A program made the translations under genes and the position numbers. The notes under the pieces were generated by a model. The model searched no databases. It was given only the letters and a program-made list of their open reading frames with translations, and was not told where the DNA came from. This document shows, piece by piece, positions 1 through 10,079 of a DNA stretch of 64,000 nt. The DNA is from Pomphorhynchus laevis (lineage: Eukaryota; Acanthocephala; Palaeacanthocephala; Echinorhynchida; Pomphorhynchidae), in the NCBI GenBank assembly GCA_012934845.2, contig WNNJ02002588.1, positions 1-64,000 on the forward strand, written 5' to 3'. Every line of letters starts with the position of its first letter. Position 1 is the first letter of the stretch.

Positions 1-63
<63 letters not shown>

Positions 64-84
64 TATATATATTATATATATATA
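1..84. repeat. (AT)n microsatellite
   Basis: The window opens inside a run of alternating AT, interrupted by a few TTA steps near its right end. The left boundary is outside the window. The longer (AT)n tracts at 32.9 and 35.9 kb also adjoin Penelope-like repeat modules. Confidence 0.95.
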
Positions 85-117
85 CTTATTTATTTAGTTA
101 TTTATTTATATATAGGA

Positions 118-335
118 TCAGATAATGTTAAACTGTGCTTCGGGAGCTTATAAGCTTCAGTTTCATACCTTCAGTTTCATACCCTACCATCAGTAGGGTA
201 AACTAATGGTAGTTTACCCTACTGATGAGTGCTGCCGGCTACCATCAACTCGTCTAGGAGTGATAAGGAAGTCTGCTCTGCATGTAATCGAACTCCGGTT
301 TTTGGCAACATCTACGATTATGTTCTTTGCATATT
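118..335. repeat. Penelope-type terminal-repeat-like remnant, two pieces joined head to head
   Basis: The left part (gttaaactgtgcttcggga onward) matches the forward module at 31313 and 31672. From about 215 the order reverses: actgatgagtgctgccggct, then the gtctaggagtgat and gaactccggttttt segments, which are reverse complements of the same module. The join holds a hairpin with 12-bp arms (tagggtaaacta / tagtttacccta) ending directly at CTGATGAG. I infer an inverted duplication of a PLE terminal module, as expected beside the decayed PLE that follows. Confidence 0.6.
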
Positions 336-488
336 ACTATATATAATGTAGAACCTTACAAACGAGTACGCTTATTTAATTAAATCGAGAGATTTGAAAA
401 AAAAACGTCCTGGCACTACGCCTTCTTGTTTCGCGTACATTTTTTAGTATGCGAAAACCCATAATTCTTGAGCATTGTGTGTTAGATG

Positions 489-1349
489 TCAGTAAAGTTC
501 AATCATCGGAGAAATCCGAATTGCTTTTCTTGATTTGCGAATGCGATTATTCTTAATTAAACCTTCAATAATTGTTAATTTCATGCGGTGGTCCGGATGA
601 TGGGCTATGTCAGCTACTACACCGTCTGAAGTTAGTCGTTTTGTTAATATGTCTCTACGTCGATTGTTCACTATTTTATTATACTGAATGCTTGGTTGGC
701 CAACGTATTGCGCATCACAGTCCAAGCATTAACATATTTTTAGATTTACATGTGTCTGAAACATCTTATCAAAGTCATGCTATGCGGCTAGAGAATTGAG
801 TCACATTGATATTCCGGGGCCATTTTTACACCCCTTGTCGTTGAAGGATCCGCTGTTTCTAAGAGATTGTTGCACATTGGTCTCTCTAGATTGATTATAA
901 AACATTTGTCGCTGACAAAACCAATTGCTTTTAATAATCGAGGGTATCATAACTGTTTTTTTTGTAGGTATAGAGCAAGTCATCGATCTTTGGTTTCAGT
1001 TTTATTACTATAGGAAAGTATAGTATGACTACATTGAATTTGTTTTTACATAATCCCTTTGTTTTATTTCAAATAGGTTCTCCATTGCAAGATTACGTAC
1101 TCTTTTAATCTGTGTTTTTATCTGACATTGGGAATATCCTCGTTTCAAGAATTGGTCTACTAGCTTTTGCACACAGACCTCAAGCTCAATTTCACTTAAA
1201 TATATCTCGCGTATTCGCATTGCCTCATTTCGTAGGACAAGTCGCTTCATAACCTGATTGTGTCCACTGCTTGCATCTTCCTGATCATTTTCCCTTCCCC
1301 CATTCCCCAACCTCCACATTCTTTTGTCATCATACACCCATTCCACCAT
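489..1349 (-). pseudogene. Decayed Penelope-like element: thumb region and GIY-YIG-type 3' part
   Basis: Three minus-strand fragments lie in element order. 1029-1349 encodes a helical stretch with LVDQFLKRGYSQCQIKTQIK, typical of the segment after the RT palm in Penelope-like proteins. 801-983 is a linker. 489-725 encodes CDAQYVGQPSIQ followed by an Arg-rich helix, the place where an intact GIY-YIG endonuclease has a C-x-x-QYVGET block. The frames are separate, so several frameshifts or stops are needed, and no catalytic core is intact. Compare the better preserved copies at 31.9 and 34.1 kb. Not expected to be functional. Confidence 0.65.
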
Positions 1350-1499
1350 GGAATTAAGATGTCCTTATTTTTAATTATGAATAAGATGTATTTGGAACAC
1401 TTCTTATTTACAATTTTTAAGATGTTATACACAACAAATACAGTCTCAATTAGGTCAAAACAATTCATCATAATGATTAAATTTTGTAACTGCTATGGT

Positions 1500-2086
1500 G
1501 AAAACCTAAATTGAACAAGTCATTCCCAATTAAACATTATATTTTTCTTTACCTAGGAGTTGAATTCAACTAAAATTTTGATAGTAGGTATATTCGATTT
1601 CGATGATTCAAATAATATAAAAAATCAGTGTCCATAATTGAAAACTTAGAGAAAAAATATGTTTTTATCGCAAAAAATAATTTTTATCATGATATTTTTT
1701 ACTAATTTTTACTTGATATACTTTTTATATGTAATGAACGATTGTCTATTAACGAGGTATTTAACGTTTCAGATCATAGTATGCACTACAAATTTTTATT
1801 TTTAATTTTTAATTTTTTCTAAAAAATTAAAAATCTCGAAATATGATTATCCTCGGTTAAAAGCCGAATAAGCACGTACATGTCTTACTAATACCTTCCG
1901 TTATGTAAAATATGAAAATCGGAAAAAGGCGGTATTTAACTAAATATTTTCTATATAGTGTAAACATATAAAGCATTTTAATTTTTTGTCCAATTTTTAT
2001 AACAAATACTTAACTAAAATGATTTAAAATTATATTTAATTTTATTAAAATACAAAACATTGTTTATATTAAAACATAATCCCTAC
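1500..2086. other. AT-rich intergenic stretch, no gene seen
   Basis: Homopolymer-rich A/T sequence with no long open frame, repeat unit or splice-site-bounded exon that I can support. Confidence 0.6.
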
Positions 2087-2159
2087 GCCCGGTTAGCTCA
2101 ATCGGTAGAGCGTGGGACTTTTAATCCCAAGGTCGTGGGTTCAAGCCCCACATCGGGCG
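2087..2159 (+). tRNA. tRNA-Lys (anticodon TTT)
   Basis: A 73-nt cloverleaf without intron. The acceptor stem GCCCGGT/ATCGGGC pairs with one G-T wobble and is followed by discriminator G. The D-arm contains TAGCTCAATCGGTAGAGC, a good box A. The anticodon loop ACTTTTAAT carries TTT on a GGG/CCC-type stem. The T-arm GTGGGTTCAAGCCCCAC is fully paired and contains box B. No CCA is encoded, as usual in eukaryotes. A T-rich run starts within 10 nt downstream (tgttttt) and could terminate RNA polymerase III. All arms are intact, so it is probably functional. Confidence 0.95.
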
Positions 2160-2600
2160 TAATGTTTTTCGAGGACATATTAAGATACAAATTTAATATC
2201 GTCTGTAGTAATGACTTTCAAAATGATGTTTAATATCCAAGGGATTCATTCTTTTTTGAATAAATAAATAAAACTACGTAAAAAAATTACTGTGACTTTA
2301 TTTATTAATTATATAATTAATAAAATCATTGTTATTTTAGATTTTTTAATTTATATTTATACTGTTTAAATTTATAATTAAAATTTAAATAAAAGTCAAA
2401 TTTTAGGAATTGACTAATTAATATCTGAATAAGGATTAAGAGTCATCAGTAGCAACTGTTATGTTATCAAGATCAACCTCTTTCCTTGACACAAATAGCA
2501 TCTAATTAAAAATATTTTATATAAATATCGATATATTTTATTGATCCTAATAAATTCCCCCACTTAAGAGTTTAAATTTATTTTAAATTTTGTTGATTTA
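2160..2600. other. AT-rich stretch, no gene seen
   Basis: Only A/T-rich sequence between the tRNA and the PLE-like fragment. No supported coding or RNA feature. Confidence 0.55.
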
Positions 2601-3840
2601 TATATTATGATTTTCTGTATGAAAATAGGCTTTCTTCCAAAGGATTATGATATTGACTTTCTTCCAAAAGGATTTGGAAGAAAGTCAATATCGTTACATA
2701 TTGTTGCAATTCTTAAAATTTCATTATTTAATGTATTATATTTTATATTACATAGTATACATGAATGCTCATGCAAAAATATGTTTCTTGTAAATTTAAA
2801 TATGTCACTTTACGATATAAATTAATAGTAGTTTTAGTTAATGTTCATTTAATGTTCATATCTAGATATACACCTTCTTTATCATTAATATTGGTTTTGT
2901 TAAGAATAAGGCTTTCTGGATAAATGTGCTCACTAATTGAATAAAAAGATTATTAGTAAAATATACATATATATCCAGCATATCAAAACATATTTCATAT
3001 TTTCATAGTTTAGATTTGTTTCTTAAAAATAAGTATGGTTCGACATCCAATGCCTACTCTCAAAGCATAAAAGTAATTTAAATTTTTAATTTAATGTTCA
3101 TATCTAGATATACACCTTCTTTATCATTAATGTTGGTTTTATTTAGAATGAGGCTTTCTGGATAAATTTGTTCACTAATTGAATAAAAATTATTAGAATT
3201 AAATACACATGTATCATCAATGTATCGGAACATATATTTCATGTATTTATATAATTTAGATTTATTTTGTACACAGTTATGCACAAATTCATATTCTATA
3301 AAGCTTAAAAATAAGTGAGCTATAATTGGGCTACTATTACCTCGCATTGGAACACATTTTATTTGTCTAAATATAAATATCCCTACTTTTAAATTATTTT
3401 GATTTATCAAAATATTTAAGGAATCTATCAATTCAATTTTATCCATATATTTATATTTACTTGATGGTTTAATTTTTGTTAGATAGGCGTTATAATTATT
3501 ATAACATATATATGTATATCTTTTTCCGAATATTAGATTAATTAATTTCTCTAATGCATCTTTAATATCTACTAAATCTAAATTTGTATAGAGCGTACTA
3601 AAATCGTATGTATTTATTATATTCTGAAAATTTATTCCTCTTGTCTCTTCTAAAAATTCTTTTGTAGAATTCTTTTATAATATTTTGATTTAGCATTATT
3701 ATGTTTTGAAAATAAGTGAGCTATAATTGGGCTACTATTACCTCGCATTGGAACACCTTTTATTTGTCTAAATATAAATGTCCCTACTTTTTAATTATTT
3801 TGATTTATCAAAATATTTAAGGTTTCTATTAATTCAAATA
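2600..3840 (-). pseudogene. PLE-like reverse transcriptase fragment (family with RYIDD motif), internally duplicated
   Basis: The minus-strand frame 3078-3446 encodes RT palm sequence: FRQIKCVPMRGNSSPIIAHL (usual G-x-P-M-x-G-N-x-SP block), then about 30 residues later MFRYIDDTCVFN, with the catalytic YIDD aspartates present. It continues into DMNIKL. 2700-2930 repeats the sequence immediately 3' of this motif, so the same gene region occurs twice in tandem, and 3714-3836 repeats 3305-3430. Frames are broken, and neither fingers nor endonuclease are seen. Other copies lie at 8.2-10.0, 20.0, 44.5-45.5, 47.2 and 58.1 kb. The Penelope-like assignment rests on motif style and is not certain. Confidence 0.65.
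2649..2692. repeat. Perfect 20-bp hairpin inside the PLE-like fragment
   Basis: GATATTGACTTTCTTCCAAA is followed by the 4-nt loop AGGA and its exact reverse complement. The right arm continues into PLE-like sequence, so the left arm is a short local inverted duplication of element DNA. Confidence 0.85.
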
Positions 3841-4055
3841 ATAATTTTAATAATAATGTAGTGATTTATTAAAGCCACTCCGCCTTTCGGCTTGGGCATA
3901 TAAAACATATATTATAAGATAGCAATATAAAGTCAGAATAGTTTTCTCTCTTCTTATTTCTTGAGCTGCGTAAATTTCATTGATTGACTCAAATTGATTG
4001 TACGTCATTACACAGGTACGCATCGTCAACCAAAAATAAGCCTATAAGCCTACCC

Positions 4056-4526
4056 CTACTTCAGCGTATCTATTGTTTTTAAAGATAAACAAGAAAAATG
4101 AGCACAAGAAAATACATGTAAGAGTGATGAGCATGCTGTGTTGCAAAAACAGCATACACAAGTTGATGATCGTTCATGTATGATTCTTCCTTTTTTACAG
4201 AACTTGGGGTGATATCCGTCAAGCGAAGCTCTCCAGATTAAAGTGCGCTTACTTGTGAGAGGGCTACGCCAAGCTGTTTGAAGAATAGCAGGAGTCTGAT
4301 AGATATCCTGATCAAGTTTAGGTACTTTGCCGTACAATAAATTTAGATTTTTAAGAAAACCATGAGTCAAAGGAAGATTCATCTCTTTCTGCAATGAAAC
4401 TGATAAAGGAGGCAGCCTTGCTAGAACTTGAACAGCCGTTGATAAAGTTTTTGGAGATACGCCTACCAACCTTTTTATAAATCTTAACAGGCACTTATCT
4501 AACTGGTAAAAGTTTTCTGAAGTCAA
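4056..4526 (-). pseudogene. LINE (non-LTR retrotransposon) C-terminal region with Cys-rich tail
   Basis: A 156-codon minus-strand frame. It encodes VQVLARLPPLSVSLQKEM, a Trp-containing middle (TAWRSP, TLIWRASLDGYHP) and a tail CVCCFCNTACSSLLHVFSC, resembling the CCHC-type block at the end of many non-LTR retrotransposon ORF2 proteins. It is separated from the RT part (5099 onward) by about 570 bp of AT-rich DNA carrying an 80-bp tandem repeat, so the element was interrupted or rearranged. Probably the 3' end of the same element as 5099-7300. Not functional. Confidence 0.6.
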
Positions 4527-4823
4527 GTCTACCCAGATACAAACTAGTCCATATTGTAGTCTTGAAAGCAGAATTATATAAAAATATCGTAACCCAGTCT
4601 CAAAAATTAAAATTATTATTTTAATTATAAATAATTAAAATTTAATTTAAATTTTTTTATTTAATTTAATTTTAATAATTTCTATTATTTAAAATAAATT
4701 TTTAAATAACTCCCTAGATGGTGCTATTATGCAGCCTTCAAATTTCATGTTTAACAGTAACGTAACTTTATAGTCTATAAATTGTAAGCAAATGATTTAA
4801 TTCGAATAAATTAAATTTGCAAA

Positions 4824-5028
4824 TATATAGTAATATATTTAACTATAAAATGTTCAAATAAAATATGATATGTTTTAAAATGTTATTGATTAAATAATTA
4901 TATTTTATAGTAACATATTTAGCTATAAAATGTTCAAATTAAATGTGATATGTTTTAAAATGTTATTGATTAAATAATTATATTTTATAGTAACATATTC
5001 AGCTATAAAATGTTCAAATTAAATGTAT
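4824..5028. repeat. 80-bp tandem repeat, about 2.5 copies
   Basis: The string tagtaacatatttagctata recurs at about 4828, 4908 and 4988 with 80-bp spacing and a few substitutions. It lies in the AT-rich block that splits the minus-strand LINE. Confidence 0.85.
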
Positions 5029-5098
5029 TGTAGATAAGCTGCTGTCTTCTATAGATATATTAAAATTGTTGCTACAACGCCAGTTGGGTATAATCATA

Positions 5099-6450
5099 TC
5101 AGGGATCTGAGCCCTCCAACCAGTCCAACACGCCGCCTTCCGACTTAACCACCCGGGTTCTTTCACCCCTTAAAGAATCCAATCGAGGCGGACTATGCTC
5201 GGTAATCTCGAGACGAGAAGCTTGGGAAACCTTAGTCTTTGCTGTCGGGGACGTCTTCTCGAAAATAAAACTAATTCCGAGGATAGCCCAAGTACCCCAG
5301 AGGCGCACTTGAGCTTTCTCATTCCATAACAGATGCTGAGCCCGTTTCAGAGTCCACCTAGCTTTCTTCAGGATACATTTGAGTCTATCCGGGTTAGCTT
5401 TGCCGACCAATTCACCGTAACGGTGCACCCCAGATATTTTACTCTACTCGTAAAAATGAAGAGTGATTGAGGCTGCAAAATGGAGGAGAGTGCAACGAGT
5501 GCTAGTATCTTAACCTTCTTTTTGGTGGCAGGGTCGCCATGAAATACGACCACTTGCGATTTGTTAGAGTTTAAAATAAGATTGAATGAGGGTAACTGAT
5601 CCTTTAATCTTAAAAAGAAACGGCTGATGTTACATATTTCCACCTGCGTCCAGAAAACAAGGCTGTGGTATCATCAGCGATAAATTCATCAACGTATATC
5701 ACTAGATGATGATCGCGTTTAAATTTTTGTAAAGTTCAATGGAGGCAGTAAGATACAAGATTGGAGAAAGTGGGGAACATTGAGGCACGCCTAATGATTG
5801 AATCCCACCCCAAGATTGGAGTGGGATTGTATATGCGACATTTATAGGTAGTCAAAAGGATCGTGGTAGCTTGCGATGAGAGGTAGGAATTAAATTCGGT
5901 TAAGCTTTCATTACCAATTATGAGGAAGAGTTAGATAGCTGCCTGAAAGAAACCCACTTTGATGAGGTCAAAGTGATAACTTCTCCTATTCAACGTATCT
6001 TCCCTATCTGCCAACGAATAAAGTCATGAGATGTGGTCTAATGTTAGCGCGACTGCTCAGTACAGATGGGTTTCAACAACCACTTATGAAGCAGTAGTAT
6101 GTCGAGGAGAGAATTAGTTGTTGAGCAATGTATGGTGGGGGAAGGTGGTTTGTGAATAAGATAGTCCTTCCTGGTTCTGCAGTTTGCTGCATTAATCCAA
6201 CGAGCAGTCATGGTTGAACAAAAATAGTTTAGTAAGAGGGATGATCTTAAGTAGTTCTTTACTAGATTTAAAATACCTTAATATTAAATGGAGTGAGGTG
6301 GGTTATGTACGGAGTATAGTCAGTGTAGATGTGCTTAGGGATATCAAGTAATGTCGTGAGGGAGCCGGATAAACCGCGTTTCCTGAAGTACTATAACATC
6401 TGCATCTCTACCAGATAGAACTCTATGGGCGGAAGCACATCCCTAATTCC
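5099..6450 (-). pseudogene. LINE reverse transcriptase and endonuclease remains
   Basis: Reading down the minus strand from 6450: an endonuclease-like motif DADVIVLQETRF (about 6400) typical of AP-type endonucleases; then a decayed stretch; then RT motif GVPQCSPLSPILYLTASIEL (about 5790-5730); a degraded palm motif with FIADDTTALF (about 5690-5650); then FNLILNSNKSQVVVF and VKYLGCTV (5643-5400), matching the thumb-side block after the palm in non-LTR RTs. Several frame changes and stops separate these. Motif order and the VPQ-SPLSP form fit a Jockey/I/R1-like element. Dead copy. Confidence 0.65.
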
Positions 6451-6849
6451 ACTGAAGGATATTTAGTGAAAAAGGCTCTTGACTACTTTGCATTGTGTTA
6501 AGTTAGCTGGAGTGGGATGCCTCCTACTAGTCGGAACCAGGATAGAAGGTTGCACTTTTTACTCTCAGCCCAATTAGGAAAAACACTTGCCCACCGGCAA
6601 CATCTTCATTTCCCTTTTAGGTTACTTCCCAGAAATGAATATCTTTCCTGGCCAGCTTTAGTGAGGCCAGACTCTGTTGTTCGGCAGATCTTTTCTTTGA
6701 AATTGTGGGTTTCTTTAATAAATTCGTAGTGCTGATTGTCGTATGAGATCACAACTTCTCGAATTTGGCTAACAAATGCATAAACATCACACGAACTTCG
6801 TCCTTGTTAGCTTGTATTCTGTTGTCGATTAATTTTACGATTTCGGCGT

Positions 6850-7300
6850 CGGTCATTCTACCGTCTGAAGAACTACACGCCAAGCAGCCATCGGCAAAGT
6901 GTGCCGGTCTGGCGAGAGTACCACAATGCTTCGATTTGTAAGCACGAAAGTTGCTACATTTTCTTGACCAAGCGGGGTGCTAGCCCCCGCAATTGTTACA
7001 ATGAGGGGAAATAACAAATTTTCCCTCATGGGCATCCACAGACACGCAAACCCAACAAGTCTTTGGCCAAATGCAGTTTGAAGACCAATGCCCTCATTGG
7101 TAGCATCCATTGTAAAGAAGGTAAGTCATATTCTCTGAATCAATGAGTGAAAAAAAAACTAGATTTTTCCCCAAGAAGGGGTTGAATTTACTAATTGCCA
7201 GGCACTTAGCATGCTCAATCGATGTAGAACAAACGGCCACTGGCGGTGGCTGGCCATTTCTGCCCATAATAGGGCGGACATTATGAACTTTAAATTTCAC
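6850..7300 (-). pseudogene. LINE ORF1-like region with CCHC zinc knuckle
   Basis: On the minus strand a frame near 7020-6840 reads CNNCGG, a stop codon, HPAWSRKCSNFRAYKSKHCG: a C-x2-C-x3-H-x5-C knuckle with one nonsense codon inside it, followed by a second Cys/His cluster (HFADGCLACSSSDGRM). Upstream (7300-7094), MGRNGQPPPVAVCSTS and following residues look like the N-terminal half of a gag-like ORF1. The position upstream of endonuclease and RT fits ORF1 of the same minus-strand element. Broken by stops and frameshifts. Confidence 0.55.
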
Positions 7301-7329
7301 ACCTCATTTTGAATATATTTTCAGCAAAG

Positions 7330-7980
7330 CATTCTCTTTATGGGATTTTCGGTGTGCTTTTGATTCGGTCGACCGTTCACTATTTATCATAAAACTGGCT
7401 GAGAAGGTTCTTATTTTAGGGAAGTTTATTCATTTACTCAAGTCAATAATTCGTCCTAATACTATCAGATTCTTCAATTGTCTCGAATTTTCAAATCCCT
7501 TTCAAGTAAATTGTAGGGTTATGCAAGGCGACCCTTTTTCTTTTCATTTTACATTTTTTCATTTTACATTCTACCTTGACATGTTTTAGGTATTTCCCTC
7601 GTGATCAGATTGCTTAGTTTTATTTCCGACGTCATTAGAGAGTTTTCAACTAACTTTTACCGAAACAATTCTCTCTGTCAATTTAAAGAAATTAAAAGTT
7701 GTCAAGTTCCGTCGAGGTGGTCATCTAGGACGAACTGACTCTCTCTTTATTAATTCTGAACATTTAGAATTCTGCAATCAGAATACTTCAATAGCATTAA
7801 TTCCTAAATGGGAATTGTATGTAGTTTAGTCATCGCGTTGATCATTTACGGCTCACCTAGATCGTAAATGTTCCAAGGTCGTCTCATCCGCTAAATCGAT
7901 CCCGAATCTCAAGAATCTCTCATTCGCTGGAGCTGTCAGGGATTTGTGCACGATACTCTCTCATAAAGTGTCATGTGCAG
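7330..7980 (+). pseudogene. LINE reverse transcriptase fragment, plus strand
   Basis: The plus-strand frame reads RCAFDSVDRSLFIIKLAEKV then, about 45 residues later, VNCRVMQGDPFSFHF, the first two palm motifs of a non-LTR RT (F-D-S-V-D-R and M-Q-G-D-P). After further decay come LVLF (palm remnant) and NLKKLKVVKF, then FINSEHLEFCN, matching the thumb-side block. Frame changes and stops break it. It is head to head with the minus-strand LINE that ends near 7300. Confidence 0.6.
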
Positions 7981-8229
7981 TACTTTGATCGGACTTGACA
8001 TAAAATAATTTTACATAATTTGATCGTTGCCAATCTTGATTCATAATACACGTTGTGAGCATATCACAACGCTGCTCTTTGACATAAGTCGCATGCTTAG
8101 CGAAGTTAACACAGTGAGATATGTGGGGATAGTAGTGATGCCTTATCACATGCATCAAACTTATCATTAGGTCATTTGCAGAGATCGATAACTTAAGGTT
8201 AATAACCTTAATTTAATAACCTAAAGATT

Positions 8230-9016
8230 TATAAAGCTAAAATTAATTCAATTTTATCCTTATATTTATATTTATATGATGGTTTATTTTTTTTAGATTG
8301 GCGTTATAGTTATTATAGCATTTATACGCATTTAATTTAACTTGATTGCATCTGTGAGTTGAAATTCTTCTGATTGTGGCACGATATTATTCTCAAAAGT
8401 ATTGTTCCTACTTTTGATACAGCAGAACGCTACTAATCAGCATGGGTGGGTCTCATCAGCTGCTGATTCAGACCTACATTTAACGTTTCGACCCTTATTA
8501 TCTGCTTACTCCATACACTGGTGCTGATCGGATTTTGAACTCAGGACGTCTGTATCGCGATTCAATACAACAATAAATGTATATCTATTTCCGAATATGA
8601 GGTTAAATATTTTTCTAAACCTTCGTTATATAATATTATTTAATATCTGCTAAATCTAGATTTGTATAAAGCGTAATATCGTTAATATTATAATAATATA
8701 TAATACTATCGTTAATACTACGATACTATCGATAGTATCGTTTTTAAATGCGAACAAATAAATCTTAAACAGAGAATTTAATATTACTCTATTTTTGTAT
8801 CCACCAGTAAAGTCCCTTAAGAACTTGTTGAATAGATTGTTTCTTTCGAGGGGCTATAATAGTTTTTCCACACACTTTTTGAAGTGTGTTTTAATGTAAA
8901 TTTAAACGCACTGCATGTGAACCTAGGTTTTATTGGATTTTTACGTAATTTTGGATTCCAATATAATATAGGTTTAGTTTTATTATCTGATTCAATTTTT
9001 ATACCCTTCTTATCCA
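8230..9016 (-). pseudogene. PLE-like RT fragment (fingers region), 3' side of an RTE insertion
   Basis: The minus-strand frame 8817-9017 encodes MDKKGIKIESDNKTKPILYW then NPKLRKNPIKPRF, the RT fingers motif equivalent to a P-K-x-H-K-x-P-x-x-R-F block. The copy at 58.1-58.4 kb keeps PKLHKNPIKPRF. 8240-8350 and 8560-8680 contain further decayed pieces of the same family. The upstream part of the element continues beyond the RTE insertion at 9657. Confidence 0.6.
8448..8494 (-). other. Hammerhead-core-like words in circularly permuted order
   Basis: On the minus strand GGGTC-GAAAC precedes CTGATGA-GACCC, so the bases flanking the two conserved hammerhead words are complementary (5 bp) at the stem II position, but the word order is permuted. 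Stems I and III are not evident. Similar arrangements occur at 31.4 and 32.8 kb. Confidence 0.3.
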
Positions 9017-9028
9017 TTATAGAACAAT

Positions 9029-9656
9029 CTTCTTCTTTTTCTTTAGCGTCTTTCCCGTGTAGGTACGGGGTCCGCTGCTTTTGAAAGTTGCCTCCACTTG
9101 GTTCTATTTATGGCGTCTTTGGTTTCTAGTCCAACACTTATCAAATCATGACGTATGACGTCTATCCATCGCAATTTCGACCTTCCCATCCGACGCTTTC
9201 CATCCACTGTAACGGCGACGAACCTATTTGATGGTTGGTGTTCGCTTGCGCGGATAACGTGGCCGTACCATTGTAGTTGTTTTTCGCGAAGTTTCTCTAT
9301 TATTGGCACTACGTCAAAACGATCCCTGATTTCTTTGTTCCGGACATGATCTTTTAAAGCTTTTGACCTCTGCGCGTAATATACCATCTGCCGCTATGGT
9401 GGAGCCAAGGTATTTAAACGCAGTTGTTCGGTGCAGTGTGTGTTTTCCAAACTGTAGCGGATGATCATCATTCATGTTTGTGGTCAGGTATTCCGTTTTA
9501 CGCGCGTTCAGGCGTAGACCAAACTGCTTGAGTCGATTTCCCCAGCTGTTTATTTGTTGTTGGAGGTCATCTTTATCTACGGACGCAAGCATGACGTCAT
9601 CTGCATATAGAATCGACCACGGAAACTGTCTGTTTAGATTGTTGGATATGGCATCC
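9029..9656 (-). mobile_element. 5'-truncated RTE-type LINE inserted in a PLE-like element, flanked by a 12-bp TSD
   Basis: Minus-strand frames 9314-9667 and 9043-9387 overlap in different frames. The first encodes palm motif FPWSILYADDVMLASVDKDD, then LKQFGLRLNARKTEYL and FKYLGSTIA. The second encodes LREKQLQWYGHVIRASEHQP, then MGRSKLRWIDVIRHDL and NRTKWRQL. This palm, thumb and Trp-rich tail series is the hallmark of RTE-clade RTs. The 5' two thirds are missing and one frameshift joins the halves. Both edges carry ttatagaacaat (9017-9028 and 9657-9668). The short 3' end has no long poly(A). Confidence 0.85.
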
Positions 9657-10060
9657 TTATAGAACAATGACTTGGAATAATTGTTTCTAAATTTAAATCA
9701 CTACGTTCATGTGTTGTGTTTCCATTTAAATCATTATTATTAACTTATTTCATTAGTATATCATAATAAAGCTTTTTGCATTTGAAGACAAAGTTAATTC
9801 TAGCTTCATCAATAATTATTATATAGTTATGCTTTAATTTAGTAAGTTCTGTATGCGTGTTTATTTATTTTATTTTTCTTTTTATAATTGTTTGTTATTT
9901 TCATTTTCTCTCTAATTTTATCTAATATATGTTTTCTAAATGTTTATCTTCGATGCATTTAAGATATCACTATTAATCAGCTTACTAAAGTAAGCATTTA
10001 AGTCATTATATAACGAATTGTAAATTTTATTTTTATTGTTATTATTATTTAATATATATA
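9657..10060 (-). pseudogene. PLE-like RT fragment, 5' side of the RTE insertion
   Basis: This sequence continues the element interrupted at 9017. The copy at 58.36-58.8 kb reads straight through the insertion point (ttatagaaca[g]tgacttg) and then matches this stretch, including the cataataaagctttttgcat segment. It is decayed and no long frame remains. Confidence 0.6.
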
Positions 10061-10079
10061 TTTATACCCTTTATACCAA

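Noticed and set aside
1029-1514. Overlapping frames on both strands at 1.25-1.5 kb as genes
   Set aside because: They are low-complexity shadows beside the decayed PLE thumb region.
8448-8494. Calling the 8.45 kb motif a working type II hammerhead
   Set aside because: Stem II pairs, but no stem III hairpin with a U-H cleavage site and no stem I could be drawn between GAAAC and CTGATGA.
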